Below are positions 25,754 through 33,544 of a stretch of DNA of 64,000 nucleotides, one piece after another (positions within the stretch are counted from its first letter, which is position 1; each line of letters opens with the position of its first letter). Made by a program: the position numbers and the translations under genes. The notes below the pieces were generated by a model. The model was not told the DNA's origin and searched no databases. It was given only the letters and a program-made list of their open reading frames with translations. Source of the stretch: Mumia sp. ZJ1417 (GTDB lineage Bacteria > Actinomycetota > Actinomycetes > Propionibacteriales > Nocardioidaceae); assembly GCF_014127285.1 (NCBI RefSeq), contig NZ_CP059901.1:992001-1056000 (forward strand), given 5' to 3'.

Positions 25754-25785
25754 TCGCCTTCGGGTGATCGCCTTCGGCTGATCGC
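25744..25785 (+). repeat. Three tandem 14-bp repeats carrying stops in all three frames
   Basis: CTTCGGGTGATCGC is repeated at 25744-25757 and 25758-25771, with a third copy at 25772-25785 that has one change. The unit length is not a multiple of three, so its TGA appears in each plus-strand frame in turn (25751, 25765, 25779). Confidence 0.8.
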
Positions 25786-25790
25786 TAGGG

Positions 25791-25840
25791 CCCCCTCGTC
25801 GCAGGCCCCGCTGTCGTCGCAGCGGGGCCCGCGACGGGGG
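25791..25840. terminator. Strong GC hairpin between convergent genes
   Basis: Inner arms GGCCCCGCTG (25804-25813) and CAGCGGGGCC (25820-25829) are perfect, and outer arms CCCCTCGTCGC and GCGACGGGG extend the stem with a small bulge. It separates the convergent small gene and glycosyltransferase fusion and can serve both. No U-tract follows on either strand. Confidence 0.7.
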
Positions 25841-25860
25841 ACCGAACGGAGCGGCACCGC

Positions 25861-27996
25861 TCACAGGAGATCGGCGAGCAGGGCGGCTGCGCGTGCGGCG
25901 CCGTCGGTCTCGACGCGCCTCGTCGCGGGTGTGCGTCCGACCTCGGCGAGCAGTGCGTGAGCCAGCGCGTCCGGGTTGCACGCCTCCTCGTACGCGAGCC
26001 TGTGTCCGGCCCCGTACTGCCTGAGCCGGTGCGGCACGTGGACGTTCTGCTCGAAGTGGTGGCGCAGCGGGACGTAGACGAACGGCACCCCCTGCGCCGT
26101 GAGCTCCATGCAGGTCGTGAGTCCGCCCTGGACCAGCGCCACGTCCGCCGCACCGAGTGTCCGGTGCAGGTCGGGGACGAACCCCCTCAGGCGCACACCG
26201 CGCCTGCGCGGGAGACCGCGCGGGTCGATCCGGGGCCCGGTGGCCACGAGGAACCGCATCCGCGGCTCGACCCGCCTGATCATCGGCACCGCGTCGAGCA
26301 CCCGCCGCAGGAGGGGTTCGCCGACCCCGGAGCCGCCGACCGTGACGACGCAGAACAGGTCCTCGGGGCTCAGCCCGAGCGACGCCCGTACGGCCTGCCG
26401 GTCGGCCTCCCCGATCGGGTCGAAGCCGGTGACGTAGCCCGAGAACGCGAAGTTCTCCTCCGTCCACTCGCGGATCCCCGGCAGGCCCGGGCCGAAGGTC
26501 TCGTCCACCACGTCGTCAGGGTTGCCGACGAACACCGACCGGTCGCGCACCCGCTGGAACCGCGCCCGGTGCTCGATCATCTCGGCGTTGTGGTCGGCGG
26601 TGAGCGCTGCCTCGGCGGGCCCGCCGTCGGCCATCGGGACCCACCCGACGAAGTCGGTGAACCACGCGAACGCGAACCGCTTGAGCTCGGGGTTCTCGTG
26701 CAGGAAGTAGTCGACGTCCCACGCCTCGTCGCCGACCACGAGGTCGTACGGCTCCTCGCGCACGAGGTCGTCGAACACGCCGAAGTTGGCGGCCAGGATC
26801 TCGTCCATCCGCCGGATCGCTTGGAACGCGTGCAGGTCGTGCTCGGCTGCCTCGTCCTCCACGTGCGCGCACTCGCTCGCCAGGAACGCCGAGGCGGGGT
26901 GGACGTGCTCCCCGGCACGCGCGAGGACCCCGGTCGCCGGCTCCTGGGTCAGCCAGTCGATCTGGAGGTCGGGGTGGTGCTTGCGCAAGGCGTCGGCGAT
27001 CGCCAGGTCGCGGCGGACGTGGCCGAGCCCGATCGGCGAGGTGAGGTAGAGCGCGCGCCGTGGTCTGCGGCGACCCCGTGTCCACGTGCGGCGTACGGAG
27101 GTCTCGGGCCACAGGCGCTCGGCGAACTCTCGTACGGCCCGGGTGACCGCGACCGGGGAGCGTGCGTGAGGGGCATGACCGCCGCCGGCGATCGTGAGCA
27201 GGGTGCCGCCTGTCGCGTCGGCGAGGGCGACCCCCTCGGCGTACGGGCGTACGTGGTCGTCATCGCCGTGGATCACGAGGAGCGGCACGTCCGCCTGGAC
27301 CACGCGCTGGGCGAATCCGGGGGCCCGGCACGAGGTGCGGGCGAACTCGGTGTCGACGAGGCGTTCGGGTCCGATCTCGTGTCCCCAGGCGACGCAGTCC
27401 TCGATCTGCTTCGTGGAGTGCGGCTCGGTGAACATCCGCCCGAAGAAGAACCGGAGGAAGTGGTCGTAGTCGCCGTGGAGCCAGGTGTGACGGGTGAAGG
27501 TGGCCCACCCCTCGGGCGTCGTTGCGGGGTCGGCGGGCTCTTGGAGGAACACCTGGCGCTCGCGCTCCTCGATCCCGGGCACGAGTCCGAGGGCGGGGCC
27601 GATCGCGACGACGCCGGCCACCTCCTCGGGTGCCTCGAGGGCCATCGCGAGCGACCAGGCCACGCCGCAGGAGAAGCCGACGACGAGCGCCGGATCGGGG
27701 TCGGCGCCACGGCGCACTCGCGCGAGGACGGCCCGCGCGTCGGCGACGAACTCCTCGTCGGCGTAGGCCTCGGGCCCCGCCGGACGGTCCGAGCCTCCGC
27801 TGCCGCGGCCGTCGAAGGTGACGACACGGAAGTGGCGGGCGAGGGTCGGCACCTGTGCCTTCCACGTGAGCGACGGGATGATCGACCAGGTCGGCATCAG
27901 CAAGATCGTGTGCGGGGCATCCCCGAACACCTCGTACGCGACACGGACCCCGTCGCGGACGACGGAACCGTGGTCGTCGGGCTCCCTGGCGCGCAT
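25861..27996 (-). CDS. Alpha/beta hydrolase-glycosyltransferase fusion
   Basis: This 711-residue protein joins two domains. Residues 1-295 form an alpha/beta hydrolase with the nucleophile in VGFSCGVAWS, an acid in VIHGDDDHV and a histidine in GGGHAPHARS. Residues 310-711 form a GT-B glycosyltransferase of the MGT/UDP-hexose type: YLTSPIGLGHVRRDLAIADAL at its start, VTVGGSGVGEPLLRRVL, and the nucleotide-sugar region QGGLTTCMELTAQGVPFVYVPLRHHFEQN near residue 640. The substrate is unknown. It sits beside a methyltransferase and a LAL regulator, suggesting a small-molecule or glycolipid tailoring cluster. A GGAGGGGG site precedes the ATG. Confidence 0.8.
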   Translation of the reverse strand: MRAREPDDHGSVVRDGVRVAYEVFGDAPHTILLMPTWSIIPSLTWKAQVPTLARHFRVVTFDGRGSGGSDRPAGPEAYADEEFVADARAVLARVRRGADPDPALVVGFSCGVAWSLAMALEAPEEVAGVVAIGPALGLVPGIEERERQVFLQEPADPATTPEGWATFTRHTWLHGDYDHFLRFFFGRMFTEPHSTKQIEDCVAWGHEIGPERLVDTEFARTSCRAPGFAQRVVQADVPLLVIHGDDDHVRPYAEGVALADATGGTLLTIAGGGHAPHARSPVAVTRAVREFAERLWPETSVRRTWTRGRRRPRRALYLTSPIGLGHVRRDLAIADALRKHHPDLQIDWLTQEPATGVLARAGEHVHPASAFLASECAHVEDEAAEHDLHAFQAIRRMDEILAANFGVFDDLVREEPYDLVVGDEAWDVDYFLHENPELKRFAFAWFTDFVGWVPMADGGPAEAALTADHNAEMIEHRARFQRVRDRSVFVGNPDDVVDETFGPGLPGIREWTEENFAFSGYVTGFDPIGEADRQAVRASLGLSPEDLFCVVTVGGSGVGEPLLRRVLDAVPMIRRVEPRMRFLVATGPRIDPRGLPRRRGVRLRGFVPDLHRTLGAADVALVQGGLTTCMELTAQGVPFVYVPLRHHFEQNVHVPHRLRQYGAGHRLAYEEACNPDALAHALLAEVGRTPATRRVETDGAARAAALLADLL

Positions 27997-28013
27997 CGTC
28001 CCCCTCCGTCAGC

Positions 28014-28056
28014 GGCCGTCGCACCCAGTCTGCCCTTGCAGACGGGTGCGACGGCC
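28014..28056 (-). terminator. Near-perfect 19-bp hairpin after the methyltransferase gene
   Basis: Outer arms GGCCGTCGCACCC and GGGTGCGACGGCC are exact complements, and inner arms GTCTGC and GCAGAC continue the stem after one unpaired base, closing on a 4-base loop CCTT. It lies between the methyltransferase stop and the start of the fusion gene, so the two genes probably have separate transcripts. Confidence 0.7.
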
Positions 28057-28085
28057 CCGCGTTGTCAGCCCGATCGGGAAGCGGC

Positions 28086-29162
28086 TCACTTCCGTACGGC
28101 CAGCACCCGGTGGAAGGGCGTCTGCGCCACCGACTCGAACTGCGAGAAGCCGGCGGCCGAGGTGATCTCGCGGATCTTGGCCGGACCGGCTTGGGTCCCC
28201 AGCGCCAGGCCGACCTCCTGCGACAGCGACGCCGGGGTGCACAGGAGCGTCGAGAACCCGTAGTACGCCCGCCCGACCGGATTGAGGTTGTCCTCGACAC
28301 GGTCGCCGGCCATCGGCTCGACGATCATCCACACGCCGTCGTCGGCGAGGGCACGGTGCACGTGCCGGGCGGCGCCGACGGGGTCGCCCATGTCGTGGAG
28401 CGCGTCGAACGTCGTCACCACGTCGTACGGGGTCTCGTCGAGCTTCTGCGCCGACGTCGCCTCGAACCGCACCCGGTCGGCGACGCCGGCGGCCTCCGCC
28501 CGTTCGCGCGCGACGTCGATCGACGCCGCGTGGTAGTCCGAGCCCACGAACCTCGAGCGAGGGAACGCCTCGGCCATGAGGATCGTCGACGCGCCGTGCC
28601 CGCAGCCGATGTCGGCGACCGTCGCGCCGTCACGGAGCTTGTCCGCCGCGCCCGCGGCCGGCAGCCAGTCGTCGACCAGGTGGGCCAGGTAGCTGGGACG
28701 GAAGAACCGCTCGCAGCCGACGTGGACGTCCGAGTTGTGCTCGTGCCAGCCGAGACCGGCCGAGTCACGCGCCGCCTCGACGATGTGCGCCGAGTCTGCG
28801 ACCGTGCCGAGCGCGATCTGGAACAGGCCCGGCAGGAAGGCCGGGCTGGACTCGTCGGTGAGCGCGATCGCGTGCTCGGCAGGGAGCACGTAGCGGCCGG
28901 TGTCTGGCTCGTACCGGACGAAGTCCCCGGCGGCCTGCGCGTTGAGCCACTCCCGGGCGTACGGCTCGGCCGTCCCGGTGCGTTCGGCGAGCTCCGACGG
29001 TGTGAGTGCGCCGCCGTCGGCCAGCGCGCGGTAGTAGCCGAGCTTGTCTCCGAGCACTACCAGGGCGGCGTTGAGCGTCGCCCCCACCTCGTCGACTGCC
29101 CGGAAGACGAACCCCATCAGGACGCCTTCGTCGATCGGCTCTGTGTCGATCTGTGCGGTCAT
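28086..29162 (-). CDS. Class I SAM-dependent methyltransferase with winged-helix N-terminus
   Basis: The 358-residue protein has an N-terminal winged-helix/dimerisation domain (LTPSELAERTGTAEPYAREWLN) and a Rossmann SAM domain with motif I VADIGCGHGAST near residue 180, an acidic ribose-binding residue in FVGSDYH, and TTFDALHDMGDP. The architecture resembles small-molecule methyltransferases such as those acting on polyketides. The substrate is unknown. GGAGGG precedes the ATG with good spacing. It is divergent from the LAL regulator, which is its likely controller. Confidence 0.85.
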   Translation of the reverse strand: MTAQIDTEPIDEGVLMGFVFRAVDEVGATLNAALVVLGDKLGYYRALADGGALTPSELAERTGTAEPYAREWLNAQAAGDFVRYEPDTGRYVLPAEHAIALTDESSPAFLPGLFQIALGTVADSAHIVEAARDSAGLGWHEHNSDVHVGCERFFRPSYLAHLVDDWLPAAGAADKLRDGATVADIGCGHGASTILMAEAFPRSRFVGSDYHAASIDVARERAEAAGVADRVRFEATSAQKLDETPYDVVTTFDALHDMGDPVGAARHVHRALADDGVWMIVEPMAGDRVEDNLNPVGRAYYGFSTLLCTPASLSQEVGLALGTQAGPAKIREITSAAGFSQFESVAQTPFHRVLAVRK

Positions 29163-29276
29163 GTCACCCTCCTAGGTGAGCTGTGCGATGCCGTGAACGC
29201 TAGGAGCGGGCAGCGGCCCGTCGCATCCGGTGACCCCCCTGGTCCCAAACCGGCCCGGCACGGCCTCGCGGATGGC

Positions 29277-29282
29277 TAGCCT
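29277..29282 (+). promoter_or_regulatory. -10 box TAGCCT for the LAL regulator
   Basis: TAGCCT ends 6 bases before the ATG at 29289, predicting a leaderless transcript; a GGAG core lies in the same 6 bases. Confidence 0.4.
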
Positions 29283-29288
29283 CGGAGC

Positions 29289-32039
29289 ATGCTCGTCGGA
29301 CGAGCGCGGGAGTCGGCCGCGATCGCGGACCTGCTGGCGCGCGCTCGGCGCGGGTCCAGCGGTGTCCTCGTCGTCCTCGGAGAGGCGGGGATCGGCAAGT
29401 CGACGCTGCTCGACCAGACGCGTGAGACCGCCGCCGATCTGCACGTCCTCGCGGCCGCTGGCGCCGAGCCGGAGCGCGACCTGCCGTTCGCCGGGCTGGC
29501 GCAACTGCTCCGTCCGGTGCTCGGCCACCTCGACACGCTGCCGGCGGTGCAGGCCGACGCGCTCGCGCAGGCGCTCGCCCTCCAGCCCGGGGAGCGGGGC
29601 AACGGGCCGGCGGGCCCGGGCGAGAGGTTCGCGGTCTCCGCGGCGACCCTGGGGCTGGTGAGCCGTGCGGCCGAGGACCACCCGCTGCTGCTGCTCGTGG
29701 ACGACCTGCACCACCTCGACCGGCCGTCGGTCGACGCGATCCTGTTCGCCGCACGCCGCCTCCTCACCGACTCCGTCGCGGTCGTCCTCGCGGCACGGCC
29801 CGGCGAAGGGGTCGACGAGCTCGTGGCCGATCTCGACCGGCTCGACCTGGGCGGCCTGACGCACGACGAGTGCCGTACGCTCGTCGCCCCGCGCGGGCTG
29901 TCGTCCACGCAGGTCGACCGGCTGCACGTCGTCAGCGGCGGCAACCCGTTGGCGGCGCTCGAGATGGCCCGCCGCCCCGACCTGCTGGCGCGAGACCTCG
30001 GTGCGGTGCCGGTGCCGCGGCTCATCGAGCAGGCCTTCACGGGCCGGCTGGACGCTCTGAGCCCTCCCGCACGGACCGCGCTGACCGTCGCCGCGCTCGC
30101 GGGTGACCTCGACCTCGCGACCGTCGGGAGAGCATGCGCGGCGGCAGGGAGCGACCTCGACCGCCTCGCCGAGGCCGAGGAGGCCGAGCTGGTCGAGGTG
30201 GAGCCCGGCCGGGTCCGGTTTCTCCATCCCCTGATGCGGGCGTCGCTCGTGCAGGCGACCGCCCCTGCGTTGCGGCGTCGCCTCCACCGCACCCTCGCGG
30301 AGGTGCTGCCCGCCGGTGATCTCGACCGGCGCGCGCTCCACATCTCCGCGTCGACGATCGGGGCCGACACGGACGCGGCGACGGTGCTCGACGAGGCGAC
30401 CGCCTCAGCGGCCCGCAGGCGCGCGTACGCGGTCGCCTCGGGCTGGGGCGAGCGTGCGGCGCACGCGAGCGCCGATGCGGGCGAGCGCGCCCGGCGCCTC
30501 ACGCTGGCGGGGGAGCACGCCTGGCTCGGCGGCCTCGCGGACCGCGCGCTCGAGATCTTCGGTGAGGCGGTCGCCGCGGCGCCGGACGAGCAGGCGCGAC
30601 GCCGGGCCCTCGCGCTGCGCGGCGTGGTCAGCGCGAGGTGCGGCTCGCTCGTCGAGGCGCGTGACCTCCTGCTCGAGGCGTCGCTCCCGATCTCTGCCGA
30701 CGACCCCGATCTGGCGGTGCTCCTGCTCGCCGAGGCGGTGTACGCCTGCGTCTACCTGGGCGATGCGGCGGCCGTCCGTACCGTCCTCACGCGGCTCGAC
30801 GCCTACCAGGACAGGACCGAGCATCCACGCAGCCGGATCCTCGGTGACCTCGCCGCGGGCATCGGCCGCGTGATCATCGGCGAGGGAGACGCAGGAGCCG
30901 AGCGGATTCGGCGGGCCGTGTCGGCGTCGGGCACCGGTGACCTCGTCGACGACCCGCGCTGGCGGGCCTGGGTGCTGCTCGGCCCGATGTGGCTGCGCGA
31001 GTCGGGCGAGGCGAGGGCGCTGGTGGAGGCGGTCGTGACCGACGCGCGCGAGCAGGCGGCCGCAGGAACGTTGCCCTTCCTGCTGTTCCACGCGGCGCGC
31101 GACGACGCGGCGACCGACCGCTGGACCTCGGCGGAGGCGGCGTACCGCGAGGCGATCGCCCTCGCCCGCGAGTCCGGCCAGCGCACCGACGAGGCGATCT
31201 CCCACGCGGGCCTCGCCTGGCTGCTCGCCCGTCGCGGTCGTGAGGACGAGATGCGGGCGGAGGCGGAGGAGGCCGAACGCCAGTGCGTGCGCAGCCGGCT
31301 CAACTTTGGTCGTACGTGGCTGCGGTTCGCGTGGGGCGACCTCGCCGCGGGCCTCGGCCGGTACGACGACGCCGTCACCTCCTACCGCGACCAGCAGTCC
31401 CTCGTACGGCACCTCGGCGTCGACGATGCCGACCTGTCACCGGCGCCCGAGCTCGTGGACTGCCTCCTGCGGGTGGGCGAGGTCGGCGCCGCGCACGCGG
31501 AAGCGGTCGCGTTCGAGGCGCTCGCCGACGCCAAGGGCCAGCCCTGGTCGCAGGCCCGCGCACACCGGGCGGTCGCGCTCGTCGGGATCGACCCCGAGGA
31601 GCGGTACGAGGCCGCGCTGGCGCAGCATGCCCACAGCCCCGACACGTACGAGCGGGCCCGGACCCAGCTGGCGTACGGGGCTTACCTGCGGCGCGCGCGG
31701 CGGCGGACCGAGGCTCGGACGGTCCTGCGCGAGGCGCTCGACACCTTCGACCGCCTCACGGCCGCCCCGTGGGCCGAGCAGGCGTCGGCCGAGCTCGCGG
31801 CCACAGGGGAGCGCGCGCAGCGCCGCGCGGTCGGGGCCGAGCAGCCGCTGACGCCCCAGGAGCTGCAAGTGGCCCGGTTGCTGGGCGACGGACGGACGAC
31901 GAGAAAGGCGGCCGCGGCGCTCTTCCTGAGCCCCAAGACCGTCGAGTACCACCTGCGGCACGTCTACATCAAGCTCGGGATCTCCTCGCGCGCCGAGCTG
32001 GCCGAACGGCTCAGTGAGGACGCCGAGCTGCGGCAGTGA
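29289..32039 (+). CDS. LAL-type LuxR family ATP-binding transcriptional regulator
   Basis: This 916-residue regulator follows the MalT/LAL plan: a Walker A motif GEAGIGKST at about residues 31-39, a Walker B-like LLLLVDDLHHLD near 135, a long TPR-like helical middle, and a C-terminal LuxR helix-turn-helix (LTPQELQVARLLGDGRTTRKAAAALFLSPKTVEYHLRHVYIKLG, about residues 850-905). Such proteins integrate ATP and small-molecule signals and often activate secondary-metabolite or carbohydrate genes. It faces away from the methyltransferase across 126 bases. Confidence 0.9.
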   Translation: MLVGRARESAAIADLLARARRGSSGVLVVLGEAGIGKSTLLDQTRETAADLHVLAAAGAEPERDLPFAGLAQLLRPVLGHLDTLPAVQADALAQALALQPGERGNGPAGPGERFAVSAATLGLVSRAAEDHPLLLLVDDLHHLDRPSVDAILFAARRLLTDSVAVVLAARPGEGVDELVADLDRLDLGGLTHDECRTLVAPRGLSSTQVDRLHVVSGGNPLAALEMARRPDLLARDLGAVPVPRLIEQAFTGRLDALSPPARTALTVAALAGDLDLATVGRACAAAGSDLDRLAEAEEAELVEVEPGRVRFLHPLMRASLVQATAPALRRRLHRTLAEVLPAGDLDRRALHISASTIGADTDAATVLDEATASAARRRAYAVASGWGERAAHASADAGERARRLTLAGEHAWLGGLADRALEIFGEAVAAAPDEQARRRALALRGVVSARCGSLVEARDLLLEASLPISADDPDLAVLLLAEAVYACVYLGDAAAVRTVLTRLDAYQDRTEHPRSRILGDLAAGIGRVIIGEGDAGAERIRRAVSASGTGDLVDDPRWRAWVLLGPMWLRESGEARALVEAVVTDAREQAAAGTLPFLLFHAARDDAATDRWTSAEAAYREAIALARESGQRTDEAISHAGLAWLLARRGREDEMRAEAEEAERQCVRSRLNFGRTWLRFAWGDLAAGLGRYDDAVTSYRDQQSLVRHLGVDDADLSPAPELVDCLLRVGEVGAAHAEAVAFEALADAKGQPWSQARAHRAVALVGIDPEERYEAALAQHAHSPDTYERARTQLAYGAYLRRARRRTEARTVLREALDTFDRLTAAPWAEQASAELAATGERAQRRAVGAEQPLTPQELQVARLLGDGRTTRKAAAALFLSPKTVEYHLRHVYIKLGISSRAELAERLSEDAELRQ

Positions 32040-32046
32040 GGGTGGC

Positions 32047-32688
32047 TCAGCTCGCGCGTCGCTGGGCGACGAGCAGACCGTCGCCCACCGGCAGCAGCGC
32101 CGGGAGGAACCGCTCGTCGTCGAGCAGCGCCTTGCCGAGCTCGCGGATGGCCACCGTGTCCTCGTCGCGACGCGCCGGATCGGCGACGCGGTCGTGCCAG
32201 AGCGCGTTGTCGAACGCCAGCACGCCACCGGGGCGCAGCAGGCGTACCGCCTCCTCGACGAAGAGCGGGTAGTCGCGCTTGTCGGCGTCGACGAACACCA
32301 GGTCGTAGCCGCCATCGGCGAGCCGGGGCAGCACGTCGAGCGCGGAGCCGGAGATGAGTCGGAAGCGGTTGGGAGCGATGCCTGCCTCGGTCAGCGTGGC
32401 ACGAGCCAGACGCTGGTGCTCGGCCTCGCGGTCCACCGAGGTGAGGACGCCATCAGGGCGCATCCCGCGCAGCAGCCAGAGACCGGAGACCCCCGTGCCG
32501 GTCCCGACCTCGACGACGGCTCCGGCGCCGGAGACGGAGGCGAGCAGCCGCAGAGCGGCGCCTCCGCCCGGTCCGATCGGGGCGACGCCGACCTCGTCCG
32601 CACGCGCGCGAGCGTTGAGCAGGTGCTCGTCCTCGATGACGAACTCCTCGGCGTAAAGCCAGCTCTGCGGTGTGATCGCGGTGGCGAT
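32047..32688 (-). CDS. Class I O-methyltransferase (Rv1220c-like), apparent ATC start
   Basis: The frame encodes a complete O-methyltransferase: [14 protein letters not shown] at the start, motif [17 protein letters not shown], then [22 protein letters not shown] and a C-terminal [10 protein letters not shown]. About 213 residues matches the family. Between the in-frame stop at 32743-32745 and motif I there is no in-frame ATG, GTG or TTG. The first ATG (32463) would delete the SAM site. GAGAGGAG (32702-32695) lies 6 bases before an ATC at 32688, so ATC initiation, or a sequence error, is inferred. The gene is divergent from sigE, as in M. tuberculosis. Confidence 0.75.
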   Translation of the reverse strand: MATAITPQSWLYAEEFVIEDEHLLNARARADEVGVAPIGPGGGAALRLLASVSGAGAVVEVGTGTGVSGLWLLRGMRPDGVLTSVDREAEHQRLARATLTEAGIAPNRFRLISGSALDVLPRLADGGYDLVFVDADKRDYPLFVEEAVRLLRPGGVLAFDNALWHDRVADPARRDEDTVAIRELGKALLDDERFLPALLPVGDGLLVAQRRAS

Positions 32689-32731
32689 GACGAACTCCTC
32701 TCGGACGCCGGGACACCCGGCACTGCGCCAC

Positions 32732-32737
32732 AGCCTA
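32732..32737 (-). promoter_or_regulatory. -10 box TAGGCT for the O-methyltransferase gene
   Basis: TAGGCT on the minus strand would start transcription near 32725, giving a leader of roughly 37 bases that contains the GAGAGGAG ribosome site. This fits a leadered mRNA starting at the unusual ATC codon. Confidence 0.45.
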
Positions 32738-32856
32738 GGGCATCAGGACGGTCCGGCCGGGCACCGTGGACCGGAACGACAGACGTGGCGTCCCGCGCTC
32801 CGACGGCGTGTGAGATGCGCCACGTCGGGCCGCAGAAGAGCGGATCGGCGTCATAG

Positions 32857-32882
32857 GGAACCTCCAGGGCCGTCTCATCGTT
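32857..32882 (+). promoter_or_regulatory. ECF (SigE-type) promoter of sigE
   Basis: GGAACC (32857-32862) and CGTT (32879-32882) are separated by 16 bases, a match to the GGAACY-N15/17-CGTT consensus of stress ECF sigma factors. Transcription would begin about 50 bases before the sigE ATG. The expected interpretation is positive autoregulation. Confidence 0.65.
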
Positions 32883-32938
32883 GTCTCAGATTGTTGGGAG
32901 ACGATCAGGGTCCGACCAACACAGGAGGTCGTCAGACG

Positions 32939-33544
32939 ATGGGCACGACCACGCAGCCCGCCGACACCCAGCCCTCGAACGACGGGGGCGTCGGCACCTG
33001 GGAAGAGATCGTGGAGCAGCACTCCGCGCGTGTCTTCCGGCTCGCCTACCGCCTCACCGGCAACCAGCACGACGCCGAGGACCTCACCCAAGAGGTCTTC
33101 ATCCGTGTGTTCCGCTCCCTCGAGTCGTTCAAGCCCGGCTCCTTCGAGGGTTGGATCCACCGCATCACGACGAACCTGTTCCTCGACCGCGTCCGCCGGA
33201 AGTCGAAGTTCCGCTTCGACCGCTTCGCCGAGGGCGCCGAGGAGCGCCTGACAGCTGCCGACCCCTCGCCCGAGCGGGTCTGGAACGACGCGACGCTCGA
33301 CGCCGACGTGGAGGGCGCCCTGGCGGCGCTGCCCGACGAGTTCCGCGTCGCCGTTGTCCTCTGCGACATCGAAGGACTGTCGTACGAGGAGATCGCCGAC
33401 GTCCTCGGGGTCAAGCTCGGGACCGTCCGCTCCCGCATCCACCGCGGGCGCAAGCAGTTGCGCGTCTCCCTCGAGCACCGCGCGCCGTCCGGCTCCCGGA
33501 CCCGGTTCGCCGGCCCTCTTGACCCGGTGGTGGCGCCGCGCTGA
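32939..33544 (+). CDS. sigE: ECF RNA polymerase sigma factor SigE
   Basis: The 201-residue protein has sigma region 2 ([34 protein letters not shown], with the DNA-melting helix [18 protein letters not shown]) and region 4 ([44 protein letters not shown]); it lacks regions 1.1 and 3. It directs transcription of envelope-stress genes. AGGAGG lies 10 bases before the ATG. Its stop overlaps the ATG of the anti-sigma gene (TGATG). Neighbours on both sides match the Rv1220c-Rv1224 order, supporting the sigE name. The product is shorter than the mycobacterial SigE because the N-terminal tail is reduced. Confidence 0.93.
   Translation: MGTTTQPADTQPSNDGGVGTWEEIVEQHSARVFRLAYRLTGNQHDAEDLTQEVFIRVFRSLESFKPGSFEGWIHRITTNLFLDRVRRKSKFRFDRFAEGAEERLTAADPSPERVWNDATLDADVEGALAALPDEFRVAVVLCDIEGLSYEEIADVLGVKLGTVRSRIHRGRKQLRVSLEHRAPSGSRTRFAGPLDPVVAPR

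Noticed and set aside
32047-32463. O-methyltransferase starting at the first in-frame ATG (138 residues)
   Set aside because: It would lack the first 75 residues including the SAM-binding motif I, which are clearly encoded upstream in the same frame.
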